This document shows positions 40,484 to 48,374 of a DNA stretch of 48,374 nucleotides, piece by piece (within the stretch, counting starts at the first letter, position 1; every line of letters starts with the position of its first letter). The DNA lies in contig JAKSBQ010000306.1 of the NCBI GenBank assembly GCA_022361075.1, positions 1-48,374 of the forward strand, in the 5' to 3' direction. The notes under the pieces were generated by a model that did not search any database, was not told where the DNA came from, and saw only the letters and a list, made by a program, of their open reading frames with translations. The stretch comes from Opitutales bacterium. GTDB taxonomy: Bacteria; Verrucomicrobiota; Verrucomicrobiia; Opitutales; JAFGAQ01. A program made the position numbers and the translations under genes.

Positions 40484-41182
40484 CTACTCTCCCTCAACCA
40501 TCGGGACGAATCTCACCGGATAGGCCGTTTGCTCGGTGTGTCCGGATTTGGTACGTGTATAGACTTTAAGTTCCTGATAAGCCCGACCAACGGGAATCAC
40601 GAGTCGAGCCCCCACTTTCAACTGATCCAATAAAGCCTGCGGAACCTCCGGCGGAGCCGCAGTGACGATGATTCCATCGAATGGCGCTTCTTCGGGCCAG
40701 CCTTTGTAGCCGTCGCCGTGGCGAACATGAACATTTTCATACCCGAGATCTTTTAGCAACGCACGCGACTTATCAGCCAGAAGTCCGATCACCTCGATCG
40801 TATAAACCTGCTCCACTAACTCTCCGAGCACCGCCGCTTGATAGCCGGATCCCGTACCAATCTCAAGAATCTTGTCACTCGGCTCTGTCTGGAGCAGTTC
40901 CGTCATGTGAGCCACAATAAATGGTTGGGAGATGGTTTGCTCAGCATCGATCGGCAAAGGTTGATCAGTGTAGGCGTAGGTCTGATAAGAAGGGATTACA
41001 AAACGATGCCTTTCCACCTTTCGCATTGCGTCGAGCACTCCCGGATCCTCTACCCCTCTAGCTTCGATCTGCTCCTCCACCATACGCACCCGTTCATCTG
41101 CTCGATCAGAGGGTGAAGCATGGCTCTGTGAAAAACCAATCATGATCAATAGTATACTCAGCCATTTGGAGTTCGCACTCAT
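40484..41182 (-). CDS. pcm: Protein-L-isoaspartate O-methyltransferase, exported form
   Basis: About 232 residues from ATG 41182, with a signal peptide (MSANSKWLSILLIMIGFSQSHAS) that places it in the periplasm. The catalytic domain has VEEQIEARGVEDPGVLDAM and RHRFVIPSYQTYAYTDQPLP. SAM motif I is ILEIGTGSGYQAAVLGEL, and the later segment FDGIIVTAAPPEVPQALLDQ is also present. It repairs isoaspartyl residues in damaged proteins using SAM. A periplasmic Pcm must obtain SAM, which is unusual, but signal-bearing Pcm proteins are known from several Gram-negative groups. Confidence 0.93.
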   Translation of the reverse strand: MSANSKWLSILLIMIGFSQSHASPSDRADERVRMVEEQIEARGVEDPGVLDAMRKVERHRFVIPSYQTYAYTDQPLPIDAEQTISQPFIVAHMTELLQTEPSDKILEIGTGSGYQAAVLGELVEQVYTIEVIGLLADKSRALLKDLGYENVHVRHGDGYKGWPEEAPFDGIIVTAAPPEVPQALLDQLKVGARLVIPVGRAYQELKVYTRTKSGHTEQTAYPVRFVPMVEGE

Positions 41183-41493
41183 CGATTTGTATTTAATCAA
41201 ATAACCCAACTTACGCAATGTGAGCTACACTGATTTCTCATTTGTGGCTCTGGAGAGAACCCGTCGCCTTCATGAGGTCGTCCGACGTCGTCGCTTTGAA
41301 GCCTTTTCTCCAAAAGACTGCAGGCCTCAATCGCTTCCTCCCGATTACTGTATCGGTCTCCTCATCATACGAAATATGACATGTGGACCCTACAGTCCCT
41401 ATATCAAATTCAAAATACATTTCTTAGCTTCCGATTTGATTCGCCGCCAACTCTGACTACCTAAATTTCCCAATTCCCTAAATCATACCCCCT
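41183..41493. other. Intergenic region without a supported gene
   Basis: A frame on each strand is open for about 60 residues (one rich in Arg), but neither has a ribosome site or recognisable motif. The promoters of Pcm and the esterase must lie here. I see nothing else. Confidence 0.4.
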
Positions 41494-41528
41494 ATGAAAA
41501 CCCGCTACAATCACTCACCTTTTGTCTA

Positions 41529-42461
41529 TTGACCGCGGCGTGGATAAACAGCCCTATGTTCGCCAATGTCCCGATACCTGAGGTCTCTGTTCCAGAAAGT
41601 GCGTCGACCAAACACCTCAATGAATTTAGTTGGTACAATGAAGCTCCGGAAAGACTAGCCATCGATAGCCGCTTGAAGCACCAGTCCTTTTTTAGTCAGC
41701 GTAATCAAACCGACGTAGGCTACTATCTCTATTTGCCTGAGGACTATTATAAATCAACAGAATCCGGACGACGTTACCCGACCATTTACATGCTGCACGG
41801 TGGTCGGCCAGGCGCTGAGTATAAGGGAACAGGGATGTTTCCCTTTTTCCAAAAAGGAATGGCAGATGGGTTCATTCCTCAATGCATATACGTGATCGTA
41901 AACGGCGGGCATCTCAGCCACTACGATCATCAGGGAAGCTACGGTGAACAGGCATTTCTCGAGTTGATCAACCATATCGATCGAACTTATCGAACCATCT
42001 CTGATCGAGCTGGGCGGGTAGTAAAAGGAGGCTCCCAGGGAGGACGTGGCGCTGCACGTTACATTTTCAAACACCCGGACCTGTTCGCAACTGCGATCTC
42101 AGTCGCAGCAGGCCACCAGTGGGAAAATCACATTAGCCACAACAACGGTGTCGAAAGTCAGTATCTGACCATCGATGATCCCAAAAACAATACCTGGGAT
42201 CTAGCGATGGCATACGCTTCCCGAAATGAAGCTCCTGAGGTCAATCTCATGATTGTTATCGGGGCCGAGGACGGAAATTACGAAAGCAACAAAACTTATC
42301 ATCACTTTCTGGAAAAACTTGAAATCCCCCACACTTTCGAAGTCGTCACCGATCAAGGGCACGGTGTCCAAATTGATGAAGGCGACATCGGCCTGAAAAT
42401 GCTCCAATTTCTTAAGCAAAGCCTAAAACTGCAAGGCATAGGCGACAGGGGATTCCTTTAG
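41529..42461 (+). CDS. Secreted esterase (alpha/beta-hydrolase, feruloyl-esterase/EstD-like) with broken start region
   Basis: The frame from TTG 41529 encodes 310 residues. The body has DVGYYLYLPEDYYKSTES, the oxyanion segment YPTIYMLHGGRPG and the nucleophile elbow GGSQGGRGAARY (Ser in GxSxG). The acid is probably in IGAEDGNYES, with His in DQGHGVQIDEG, as in Esterase D/feruloyl-esterase-like enzymes. The signal peptide's start lies out of frame: ATG 41494 followed by AAAA reads into a stop, but one more A would give MKNPLQSLTFCLLTAAW joined to this frame. The gene is thus either frameshifted or affected by a homopolymer read error. Without the signal, export would fail. Confidence 0.75.
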   Translation: MTAAWINSPMFANVPIPEVSVPESASTKHLNEFSWYNEAPERLAIDSRLKHQSFFSQRNQTDVGYYLYLPEDYYKSTESGRRYPTIYMLHGGRPGAEYKGTGMFPFFQKGMADGFIPQCIYVIVNGGHLSHYDHQGSYGEQAFLELINHIDRTYRTISDRAGRVVKGGSQGGRGAARYIFKHPDLFATAISVAAGHQWENHISHNNGVESQYLTIDDPKNNTWDLAMAYASRNEAPEVNLMIVIGAEDGNYESNKTYHHFLEKLEIPHTFEVVTDQGHGVQIDEGDIGLKMLQFLKQSLKLQGIGDRGFL

Positions 42462-42469
42462 GATACCGT

Positions 42470-43864
42470 TTAGGATTGATCCTTCTGCTGAGCCCTACGC
42501 ACCTTGATCACTTCATAAGGCGTGGGCCCATCGAGAGGAAACGGCGCAAACTCCAGCCGAACGGTGTCTCCTTGCTCTGCCATCCATTGATTCAGTTTCT
42601 TCTGAAAATCTGTAATTAGATCCGCATATTCAGGATCGGTAGCCAAATTAGTCTGTTCCAACGGATCATTTTTTAGATCAAAAAGCTCTACCGGCTCGCG
42701 CTGATAGTAACGACGGATTATTTCTCTGGCTTCTAAACTCTCTTTTGCAGCTTCATCCCACTCGTGCCAGTAAAGACCGGCACCGTCAAAACGGTTAATA
42801 TCCGAATGGTTGCTGTGATAAGTCTCTGGGTTCAGATTTCGGATGAACTTGTAACGCTCCGTTCGGATGCTGCGGATGGGATAAATATTCATCTGCTTGT
42901 CCGCATTGTGCGTCGTGTAAAGGATCTCACGGTGGCTATCGGACGGGTCACTCAAAACATTCGCAAACGAACGACCGTCGATACCTTCGGGCACCTCACC
43001 CTCGGCCAACTCAAGCAAAGTCGGGAAAATATCGATCCAGCTGACGATTGCGTCAGTCGTTCTACCAGGCTCAACCATTCCCGGCCAACGAACGATCATC
43101 GGCACGTTGATTCCTGCATCGTAGAGGTTCCACTTAGCAAATGGCCACTGCCCACCATGATCGGCGGTATACATGAATAAGTAGTCCTTGTTTCCAAAAT
43201 ACTCACTGACCAACTGATCGACCTGCCTCATCTCATCGTCCATTCCAGTGATGTCCGTAAGGTAGCGTGCCCAGTGACGGCGAGTCTCAGGAGTATCGAT
43301 AAAATGATCAGGCAACGTGATGGATTCAGGATCATAGTGCATCTCTTTGGTCCACTTCACATGCGGTCGACGGTCTCCTACTAATAAACAAAGCGGTTTA
43401 TCCGATTCACGGGCATCAAGGTATGCCTTCACTTTGCCCGCCAAATTGGTCGGTCTGTGATCAAAGAAATCAAACCCACATAGTTTCGCATAATCTTTCC
43501 CGTGGTGCACCTTACCCAAAGCCACCACTTCGTATCCCGCTTTCTTCAGCTGCTTCACCATCACCTGAGTCTCAGGACGTGGCTGTTCATGATTCCCCTC
43601 TGCTCCGTTTCTAGCAGGCATCAATCCACTCATCAGCGCCGAACGGCTCGGACCGCATGCAGGAGATGCCACAAAAGCGGTGTTAAATACCAACCCCTCA
43701 TCCGCCAGCGATTGCATCATCGGCGTGCGAGCATCCGGGCTGCCGTAGACCGAGCTATCTGCTAGGCTATGATCATCAGCCAAAAAGATGACGATGTTTG
43801 GCAAGTCCGAAGCGTTCAATAAAGACGCCAATGGCAAGATGAAAAATAGGGTAATTGTTCTCAT
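42470..43864 (-). CDS. Secreted S1-family sulfatase
   Basis: 464 residues with a signal peptide (MRTITLFFILPLASLLNA). The sulfatase domain begins PNIVIFLADDHSLADSSVYG, with metal-binding Asp30/31. The active-site Cys70, in ACGPSRSALMSGLMP, is the C-x-P-S-R formylglycine signature. Further metal and substrate residues are in HVKWTKEMHYDP and YTADHGGQWPFAKWNLYDAG. It removes sulfate esters from polysaccharides or other sulfated compounds in the periplasm or outside. Resemblance to the heparan-N-sulfatase-like S1_8 subfamily is likely but not verified. It is convergent with the esterase gene, and no maturase lies in the window. Confidence 0.92.
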   Translation of the reverse strand: MRTITLFFILPLASLLNASDLPNIVIFLADDHSLADSSVYGSPDARTPMMQSLADEGLVFNTAFVASPACGPSRSALMSGLMPARNGAEGNHEQPRPETQVMVKQLKKAGYEVVALGKVHHGKDYAKLCGFDFFDHRPTNLAGKVKAYLDARESDKPLCLLVGDRRPHVKWTKEMHYDPESITLPDHFIDTPETRRHWARYLTDITGMDDEMRQVDQLVSEYFGNKDYLFMYTADHGGQWPFAKWNLYDAGINVPMIVRWPGMVEPGRTTDAIVSWIDIFPTLLELAEGEVPEGIDGRSFANVLSDPSDSHREILYTTHNADKQMNIYPIRSIRTERYKFIRNLNPETYHSNHSDINRFDGAGLYWHEWDEAAKESLEAREIIRRYYQREPVELFDLKNDPLEQTNLATDPEYADLITDFQKKLNQWMAEQGDTVRLEFAPFPLDGPTPYEVIKVRRAQQKDQS

Positions 43865-43989
43865 AAAGTATCAAAAGGTCTCTGCAAAGATTTGAAAACT
43901 TGTTTTCGATCACAAGCCAAATTGTTCTTTATCAGAAACCCTCTGTGATGGAACGAATAGATTCGCACCTATGCTTTCATAGCTGTTGT

Positions 43990-44904
43990 TTATTGCTTAC
44001 GCAGTCTAGCTCTCATCTTTTCAAAATCCAACTTTTCAGTCACTTGCAATACCGGATTGCTCTCATAAATCTTTCTCAATTGGGTCAGAGCATCAGCATC
44101 ATCTGCCTCCATTAATTCACTGATTTCGTTAAGCAAATTTACATGATCCGGGGCTGGGGTGAAGCCTTTCGGATTCATAAAGTAGCCTTCAATCAGAGGA
44201 GAGTATTCATACATTGAATGCTCAGCGCCAAGAATGCATGCCAGATCCAAAGGAACTTTCCCAATAATCGAGATTGGGCCCCTTTTCTTGGGTGAGCCAT
44301 ATTGCTGTGGATCAATTTCGTTATTTTGCAACTGCATCCAAGCTTCGTAGCCATAATCGAATTGCTCCTGGCTAAAATCAACCTTGCCAAAGCTTGGGTC
44401 GACTAACATCCATCGTTGCTCACCCTGATTCCATACCTCACAGACTGCGTGACTAAAATGCACTTCTGACTCGTCATATGCAGCGTGCCCAATTCGAACT
44501 CTTGCAGGAATCCCTTTATATCTAAGAATTGAAGTCAAAAGTATCGCTCTGTGCCAACAATTGACGGGTAAACGATCTTTCGGTTTTCTAACCGACATCA
44601 ATCCTGATGATTCGGATTTATGAAGAGCCCTTAGAATTGACTGAGCTGATAGATACTTAGGTTGGAAATACTGATATTTCGTCTGATTCTCTATCAATTC
44701 ACACAATTCTGCTAATGAATCCGGTAGGCCCTCATACATAAATTCGTGATCACCTGGATCCGTGAATGTGCTATATTGACAATAGAACTCGAGGAATGAG
44801 CTCTCTTCAGATTCAACTTGCTGGGTAGTTTCTTTTGCGGCCTGCGACCCTAGAGCAAGAAATGCCACGATTATGGCTGACAGTATTGTTTTGTTTATTT
44901 TCAA
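43990..44904 (-). CDS. Secreted transglutaminase-like (cysteine-protease fold) protein
   Basis: 304 residues from TTG 44904 (AAGAGA upstream), with a signal peptide (MKINKTILSAIIVAFLALGSQAA). The catalytic triad of the transglutaminase-like domain is visible: Cys116 in LPVNCWHRAILLTSIL, His152 in EVHFSHAVCEVW and Asp169 in RWMLVDPSFG. Such domains in bacteria usually act as peptidases or amidases. It follows the small regulator gene by 50 bp, and the gap holds an operator-like GTTTA-N5-TAAAC palindrome that also occurs upstream of the regulator's operon. This suggests common control. Confidence 0.85.
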   Translation of the reverse strand: MKINKTILSAIIVAFLALGSQAAKETTQQVESEESSFLEFYCQYSTFTDPGDHEFMYEGLPDSLAELCELIENQTKYQYFQPKYLSAQSILRALHKSESSGLMSVRKPKDRLPVNCWHRAILLTSILRYKGIPARVRIGHAAYDESEVHFSHAVCEVWNQGEQRWMLVDPSFGKVDFSQEQFDYGYEAWMQLQNNEIDPQQYGSPKKRGPISIIGKVPLDLACILGAEHSMYEYSPLIEGYFMNPKGFTPAPDHVNLLNEISELMEADDADALTQLRKIYESNPVLQVTEKLDFEKMRARLRKQ

Positions 44905-44922
44905 GATCTCTTTTATTAATTA

Positions 44923-44937
44923 GTTTACATTATAAAC
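44923..44937. promoter_or_regulatory. Palindrome GTTTA-N5-TAAAC before the transglutaminase gene
   Basis: GTTTACATTATAAAC, 19-33 bp upstream of the TTG start. Its reverse complement differs from the copy at 45846-45860 in only the final base. Confidence 0.6.
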
Positions 44938-44954
44938 CATATTTTGAAAAAAAT

Positions 44955-45245
44955 TTATTCTCCTGCTTGAATGTATTGTTTCAGGTTCTGGACATAAGTC
45001 TCGAAGGCACTTTTGCCTTTATCAGTTATTGAGAGTGATGTGTTTGGGTAGTTGTTTTTGAAGCTTTTATTGACGCTTATATACCCTTTCTCCTGAAGTT
45101 TTTTGATCTGTATACTTATGTTTCCAGAGGTCGCGTTAGTCTTTTCTTTGATGTAATTGAAGTTGGCTTCTTCGACGGTCATCAAAATTGAGACAATTGA
45201 AAGCCTCAGTTGTGAGTGGAGCATTGGGTCCAATTCTTTGAACAT
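44955..45245 (-). CDS. Small winged-helix transcriptional regulator
   Basis: 96 residues: HSQLRLSIVSILMTVEEANF, then helix-turn-helix YIKEKTNATSGNISIQIKKL, then a wing (GYISVNKSFKNNYPNTSLSI) and a C-terminal dimer helix (GKSAFETYVQNLKQYIQ). This is the short MarR/PadR-like winged-helix type (HTH_34-like) that is usually encoded with a membrane protein of its own, as here (5-bp gap). It probably binds the GTTTA-N5-TAAAC palindromes before its operon and before the transglutaminase gene. Confidence 0.85.
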   Translation of the reverse strand: MFKELDPMLHSQLRLSIVSILMTVEEANFNYIKEKTNATSGNISIQIKKLQEKGYISVNKSFKNNYPNTSLSITDKGKSAFETYVQNLKQYIQAGE

Positions 45246-45250
45246 AGCGT

Positions 45251-45835
45251 CTATTTTGTCTTATTCAGTAAAGCACCTGGTATGATAACTGAAAATATAG
45301 ATCCAACTGCTAAAACTAACGGGTGATAATCTCGATCTATTAATAAGGATAAAAAACCTAAAAGGTTTAAAAACAATCCACCCAAAATGATCGGTCTAAA
45401 CTTGATAATCACCCCGTTTAGTAAAATCATAATCGCCAATAAAATAAAAAATATAGGCATCGTGGCCTGACCCAATTTAAGTGAAAAAACGAGAGCCAAT
45501 ACTATAAGGTTAAGACCTACCACCAGTGCTACTGCTTCCGAAATAACAGATAGGTGAGTTTTCGGCTGGTTTTCTTTTCGACTCGTGCGTTTGACATAGA
45601 CAAAAGAAAAAACACCAGCTAGCGGATACAAAAGAGCGACGTAGCCAGTGTAATGAAATAAACTCAATTTAATCAGAATAAATTGAGCGATCGAGACTAC
45701 GAACATCAATACACCCCACGCCACAAAGAGTTTTCCCTTCTTCTGAAATGGAATTCTAGTTTCCTCTATCGTCTTCGAAATAATCGAAAGACTTTCTTCC
45801 GGTGTTAAATCACTATGGCTCATGAGAGACGTCAT
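45251..45835 (-). CDS. Membrane protein paired with the winged-helix regulator
   Basis: 194 residues. A soluble N-terminus with LTPEESLSIISKTIEETRI is followed by about five to six membrane helices arranged in pairs (LFVAWGVLMFVVSIAQFILI, YVALLYPLAGVFSFVYV, VALVVGLNLIVLALVFSL, PIFFILLAIMILLNGVI, and others). A regulator plus membrane-protein pair like this is common in Bacteroidota and Verrucomicrobiota; the membrane part may sense a signal, but no function is established. The ATG at 45835 lies 10 bp from the operator copy. Confidence 0.75.
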   Translation of the reverse strand: MTSLMSHSDLTPEESLSIISKTIEETRIPFQKKGKLFVAWGVLMFVVSIAQFILIKLSLFHYTGYVALLYPLAGVFSFVYVKRTSRKENQPKTHLSVISEAVALVVGLNLIVLALVFSLKLGQATMPIFFILLAIMILLNGVIIKFRPIILGGLFLNLLGFLSLLIDRDYHPLVLAVGSIFSVIIPGALLNKTK

Positions 45836-45845
45836 ACATAAACTA

Positions 45846-45860
45846 GTTTATAATGTAAAG
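45846..45860. promoter_or_regulatory. Palindrome copy before the regulator/membrane-protein operon
   Basis: GTTTATAATGTAAAG, the inverted version of the copy at 44923-44937 with 14 of 15 bases shared. It fits autoregulation by the winged-helix protein. Confidence 0.6.
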
Positions 45861-45915
45861 TTAAATAATCATTTATTTAGATTTCTATCCAAGTTAACAA
45901 GAGAAGGAGAAAAGA

Positions 45916-45991
45916 TGGTGGAGCCGAACGGGATCGAACCGTCGACCTTCTCACTGCCAGTGAGATGCTCTTCCAACTGAGCTACGGCCCC
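45916..45991 (-). tRNA. tRNA-Ala (anticodon GGC)
   Basis: Minus strand, 76 nt including an encoded CCA. The acceptor stem GGGGCCG/CGGCTCC has the G3-U70 wobble pair that identifies alanine. The anticodon stem TCTCA/TGAGA encloses CTGGCAG, anticodon GGC for GCC codons. The T-arm GGTTCGATCC is normal. Confidence 0.97.
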
Positions 45992-46059
45992 ACACGAATC
46001 TGCATGAAAGAAATGCAGTAAGAATTAAGCTAGAAGAAGATGGGTTGGGTTGTAAATCC

Positions 46060-47805
46060 TCAAATTGGACACCTAAGGGTAAACACCGAACCTTCTCCAA
46101 GTTTAGAATCCACAAGTATCTTCATTCCTAGTCGGTCACACATTTTTTTCACTAGGTATAGACCCAAGCCTGTGGAGCTCTCTCCTGAGGTTGGTTTCGC
46201 GGAGAGTCGTTGAAACTTTTGAAACATCAAATTCCGATCTTCCCGCGTAATTCCCGGGCCTCCATCCACGAATTGAATGTCTAAATGTTTTTCGTTTTGT
46301 TCAGTGCGAACGATGACTTCTCCGTATTCAGGAGTGTATTTGATCGCATTGCTAAGGATATTGTTGATGCAGATGATCAACCAATCTTCATGGGTCTGAA
46401 TCGAGCAATTTTCAGTGGCCACAATCTCAGTTTTGAAATGAATACGTTTGCGTTGAACCTCCGATTGAAACGCCCTCGTGCAATCTTTGAGAATGGCATC
46501 CACATTCGTCGATTTCAGCTCAAGAGTGATTCCGTTCGCCTCCATTTGAGAAGCACTGAGCAGGTTTTTAATCAAAACATTCATCCGTTCACTACTCACT
46601 CGAACATCGTCGATGAATTCACCTCTACTCATCGCTTCAGGATCGGATTCCACAATGTCGCACAGTCCCAGAATTCCATTCAACGGATTTCGAAGATCAT
46701 GCGCTACCAAACTCATGATCTCGTCCTTCTCTCGATTAAGAACCGAAAGATCCTGATTAGCCCGTTCCAGATTTCTGGCCGACGATACTAGCTCATCCTG
46801 TTGCATCTGATTCTTCTGGAGAAGGCCACTTAGTTCAGCGTTACGAGACTCTAATCGTTTCTGATAACCGTTGATCGTTCCCACACAGATCCATGCAACG
46901 ATCACTGTGACAACCAAAGCCATCAAAATGTTGTCCAGCAGTTGCCTTCGAAGCGGCGCGAGCATCGCTTTTTCACTTTGTTCCACAATGAGATACCAGC
47001 CAAGTTCCTCTACGTAACGGCTATTCAAAAACCTCACTTCTCCATCTCTCTTGTAGCTGAATCGATTTCTCTGAGCTCCAAGTATGCGTTTGGTGCTAAC
47101 CCCATTCAATCCGTCAATCTGATTGAGATTTTTATACCCCATGAGCGGGCTATTTGAAGGCCGAAGCACAATTTCTCCCTCCTCATCAGCGAAGTAAATT
47201 TGCCTTTGATAGCGACTTTCATAGTCACTGATCAGATTATTCACGCTATTCACTGTGAGTCCAACACCTGTAGCTCCGATGAAATTTCCGTAGTAATCGA
47301 AAACCCGATAGTTAATGAAGATCGTCATCGCATCCTGATTCGCGAGATCCGGATCCACGTTGATCTCGAACGCGTCGGCCATGTTTTTAACTCGAAAATA
47401 CCAAATGTCTCTCGGTTCCTCTTCACTAACCGTTTTGAGAATACCGTCGGAGTGGTAATAACGGTGAGTTTTGTCCGAAACAAAGAAACTCGTGACCGTT
47501 CCATACTTCTGTTTGATCTCGTGAAGGTATTTCACGATCTGTTTGTCATCTTTTTCACCCTCAATCACCCAATCTCGCAAAAAAGTGTCGTTGGCCATCA
47601 GTGATGAGATAAAAACCGGCCTCAACAAATCTCGTTGGATCTCCGAATAAACGTTGTCCGAAGTCAACGGGAGGGAACTGTTCGTGATCGTTTGACGAAT
47701 ATTTCCCCGGCTCACCAGATAGCTGCTCACGCTATTGACTACAAATCCCGCCAAAAGAAGGATACATACCAGCCACGCCCATCGAAATCTCTCTGCAAAT
47801 GCCAT
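46060..47805 (-). CDS. Cache-domain sensor histidine kinase
   Basis: 581 residues. A membrane helix (WAWLVCILLLAGFVVNSVSS) precedes a ~260-residue periplasmic dCache-like sensor (TVTSFFVSDKTHRYYHSDGI, then GNFIGATGVGLTVNSVNNLI). The second helix is ILMALVVTVIVAWICVG and leads into a coiled coil. HisKA has His369 in SLVAHDLRNPLNGIL, and the HATPase domain shows NILSNAIKYTPEYG, FVDGGPGI and STGLGLYLVKKM. Cache sensors bind small molecules such as amino acids or organic acids. It follows the truncated response regulator gene by 115 bp, so the pair was a two-component system. Confidence 0.93.
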   Translation of the reverse strand: MAFAERFRWAWLVCILLLAGFVVNSVSSYLVSRGNIRQTITNSSLPLTSDNVYSEIQRDLLRPVFISSLMANDTFLRDWVIEGEKDDKQIVKYLHEIKQKYGTVTSFFVSDKTHRYYHSDGILKTVSEEEPRDIWYFRVKNMADAFEINVDPDLANQDAMTIFINYRVFDYYGNFIGATGVGLTVNSVNNLISDYESRYQRQIYFADEEGEIVLRPSNSPLMGYKNLNQIDGLNGVSTKRILGAQRNRFSYKRDGEVRFLNSRYVEELGWYLIVEQSEKAMLAPLRRQLLDNILMALVVTVIVAWICVGTINGYQKRLESRNAELSGLLQKNQMQQDELVSSARNLERANQDLSVLNREKDEIMSLVAHDLRNPLNGILGLCDIVESDPEAMSRGEFIDDVRVSSERMNVLIKNLLSASQMEANGITLELKSTNVDAILKDCTRAFQSEVQRKRIHFKTEIVATENCSIQTHEDWLIICINNILSNAIKYTPEYGEVIVRTEQNEKHLDIQFVDGGPGITREDRNLMFQKFQRLSAKPTSGESSTGLGLYLVKKMCDRLGMKILVDSKLGEGSVFTLRCPI

Positions 47806-47920
47806 AATAAAGGATTCTCATCTAATCGGCTGAAACCAAGCGGAGTGAAAGAGCTTCTTTAGCTATGCTAGAATTTGATCAATTCTATTAAGACATCTAA
47901 TTCACGAACCTATTTTCTAT

Positions 47921-48256
47921 TCATTGCTGAGAGCCCACATTTGCAAAGTCATGGGTGTGGTCGTGCTGACGTTTCCATTGTTCTTCACCATCATGGATCA
48001 TATATCCGGCCCCACGAATTGTCCGAATAAGCTGTAGCTCAAATCCGTTGTCTATCTTTTGCCGAAGGCGACTGATATGCACATCGATCACATTGCTCTG
48101 AGGATCAAAGTAATAATCCCACACGTTCTCTAGCAACATCGTCCGAGTTACCACCTGCCCCTTATGCCGGAGCATATACTCGAGCAAACGGTACTCTTGA
48201 GTTTTTAACTCGATAACCTTCTTTCCTCTCCTCGCACAGATTATGTGGAGGTCTTT
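47921..48256 (-). pseudogene. Response regulator (OmpR/PhoB type) lacking its receiver domain
   Basis: The minus-strand frame is open from 48256 (a TAA at 48257-48259 precedes it) and reads DLHIICARRGKKVIELKTQE, then YRLLEYMLRHKGQVVTRTML and NVIDVHISRLRQKID, ending IRTIRGAGYMI. This is the complete DNA-binding winged helix plus a His-rich tail (RQHDHTHDF). The ~120-residue receiver with its phospho-Asp, which should precede it, is replaced by sequence of a TonB receptor on the other strand. No ATG or GTG start exists (TTG 48187 only). Either a pseudogene or an assembly break. Confidence 0.8.
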
Positions 48257-48374
48257 TTATCATATCCTTTCGAAATCGGCAGTTATGATGCTCATCTGCG
48301 TTTGAACGTGAAAAACCTCACCGAACAGAGCAACGCCATCGGTTGGAAGGCGACCGGATCCAGTCAAGTTGCCA
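48245..48374 (+). other. C-terminal fragment of a TonB-dependent receptor, running off the window
   Basis: The plus frame reads VEVFLSYPFEIGSYDAHLRL and then NVKNLTEQSNAIGWKATGSS to the window edge. The LNVKNLT...IGWKATGSS pattern is typical of the last barrel strands of verrucomicrobial TonB receptors. The upstream ~900 codons are missing; to the left lies the response regulator on the other strand. The join is within roughly 48245-48256. Confidence 0.65.

Noticed and set aside
41238-41420. Small minus-strand protein of 60 residues before the esterase
   Set aside because: No ribosome site, no recognisable motif and low-complexity Lys/Arg content; coding cannot be supported.
8979-48256. One large inversion linking the two junctions
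   Set aside because: Re-inverting would place the receptor N-terminus before the receptor C-terminus, as wanted. But some 500 or more codons would still be missing, and the other ends (FG-GAP gene and response regulator) would not make one gene.

Overview
The window looks like a chromosomal segment of a marine-type Verrucomicrobiota bacterium, most likely of the Opitutales/Puniceicoccales group. The pointers are TonB-dependent receptors whose mature N-termini carry an ELSPFxV motif, a secreted S1 sulfatase, a LacI-controlled beta-glucan locus, a signal-peptide Pcm, and an ECF41-type sigma factor. Taxonomy is inferred from family content only; no 16S gene is present.

Layout. 1-920: a membrane protein (cut by the window edge) and a VOC protein behind two copies of an inverted-repeat operator. 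926-7550: a seven-gene minus-strand respiratory operon: tetraheme cytochrome, Tat-exported four-cluster ferredoxin, NrfD-type quinol module, HAO-like octaheme cytochrome, a small Cys-rich unknown protein, an Rrf2 Fe-S regulator and an outer-membrane channel. It reads as a quinol-to-periplasm electron path ending in an octaheme enzyme acting on small nitrogen (or sulfur) compounds. 7644-9860: a cupin gene, then two broken genes (an FG-GAP/ASPIC-type protein and a TonB receptor) that meet at a junction near 8978. 10116-13263: a STAS-like protein, a small unknown gene, and a porin-PstS pair; the small gene and the pair share a GTTACA-N5-GTAACA box. 13269-18819: glycosyltransferases, a methyltransferase and an alpha/beta hydrolase.

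18940-29008 is a beta-1,3-glucan (laminarin-like) utilisation locus: secreted GH16, LacI regulator, TonB receptor, a large GH94-like phosphorylase (GH149/GH161 type suspected) and a GPH-type sugar symporter. Five copies of one AT-rich motif lie in its promoters. 29055-29405 is a decayed chemoreceptor fragment. 29637-32380 is a His-rich, zinc-type TonB receptor with a small partner protein. 32500-35766 is a beta-propeller histidine kinase. 36900-38300 is repeat-rich: two nearly identical 131-bp direct repeats flank a YefM-YoeB module, followed by four exact-period 23-bp repeats. 38337-40049 is an ECF41 sigma factor divergent from its carboxymuconolactone-decarboxylase-type partner, with a matching promoter on each side. 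40484-45860 holds Pcm, an esterase with an apparent start-proximal frameshift, a sulfatase, a transglutaminase-like protein and a small regulator/membrane-protein pair with a shared operator. A tRNA-Ala(GGC) and a Cache histidine kinase follow. The window ends at a second junction, where a response regulator lacking its receiver domain abuts the C-terminus of another TonB receptor.

The strongest candidates for something undescribed are the HAO/NrfCD operon with its unknown small protein, the structured repeats around the toxin-antitoxin module, the multi-copy operators, and the two junctions, which could be real rearrangements or assembly chimeras.
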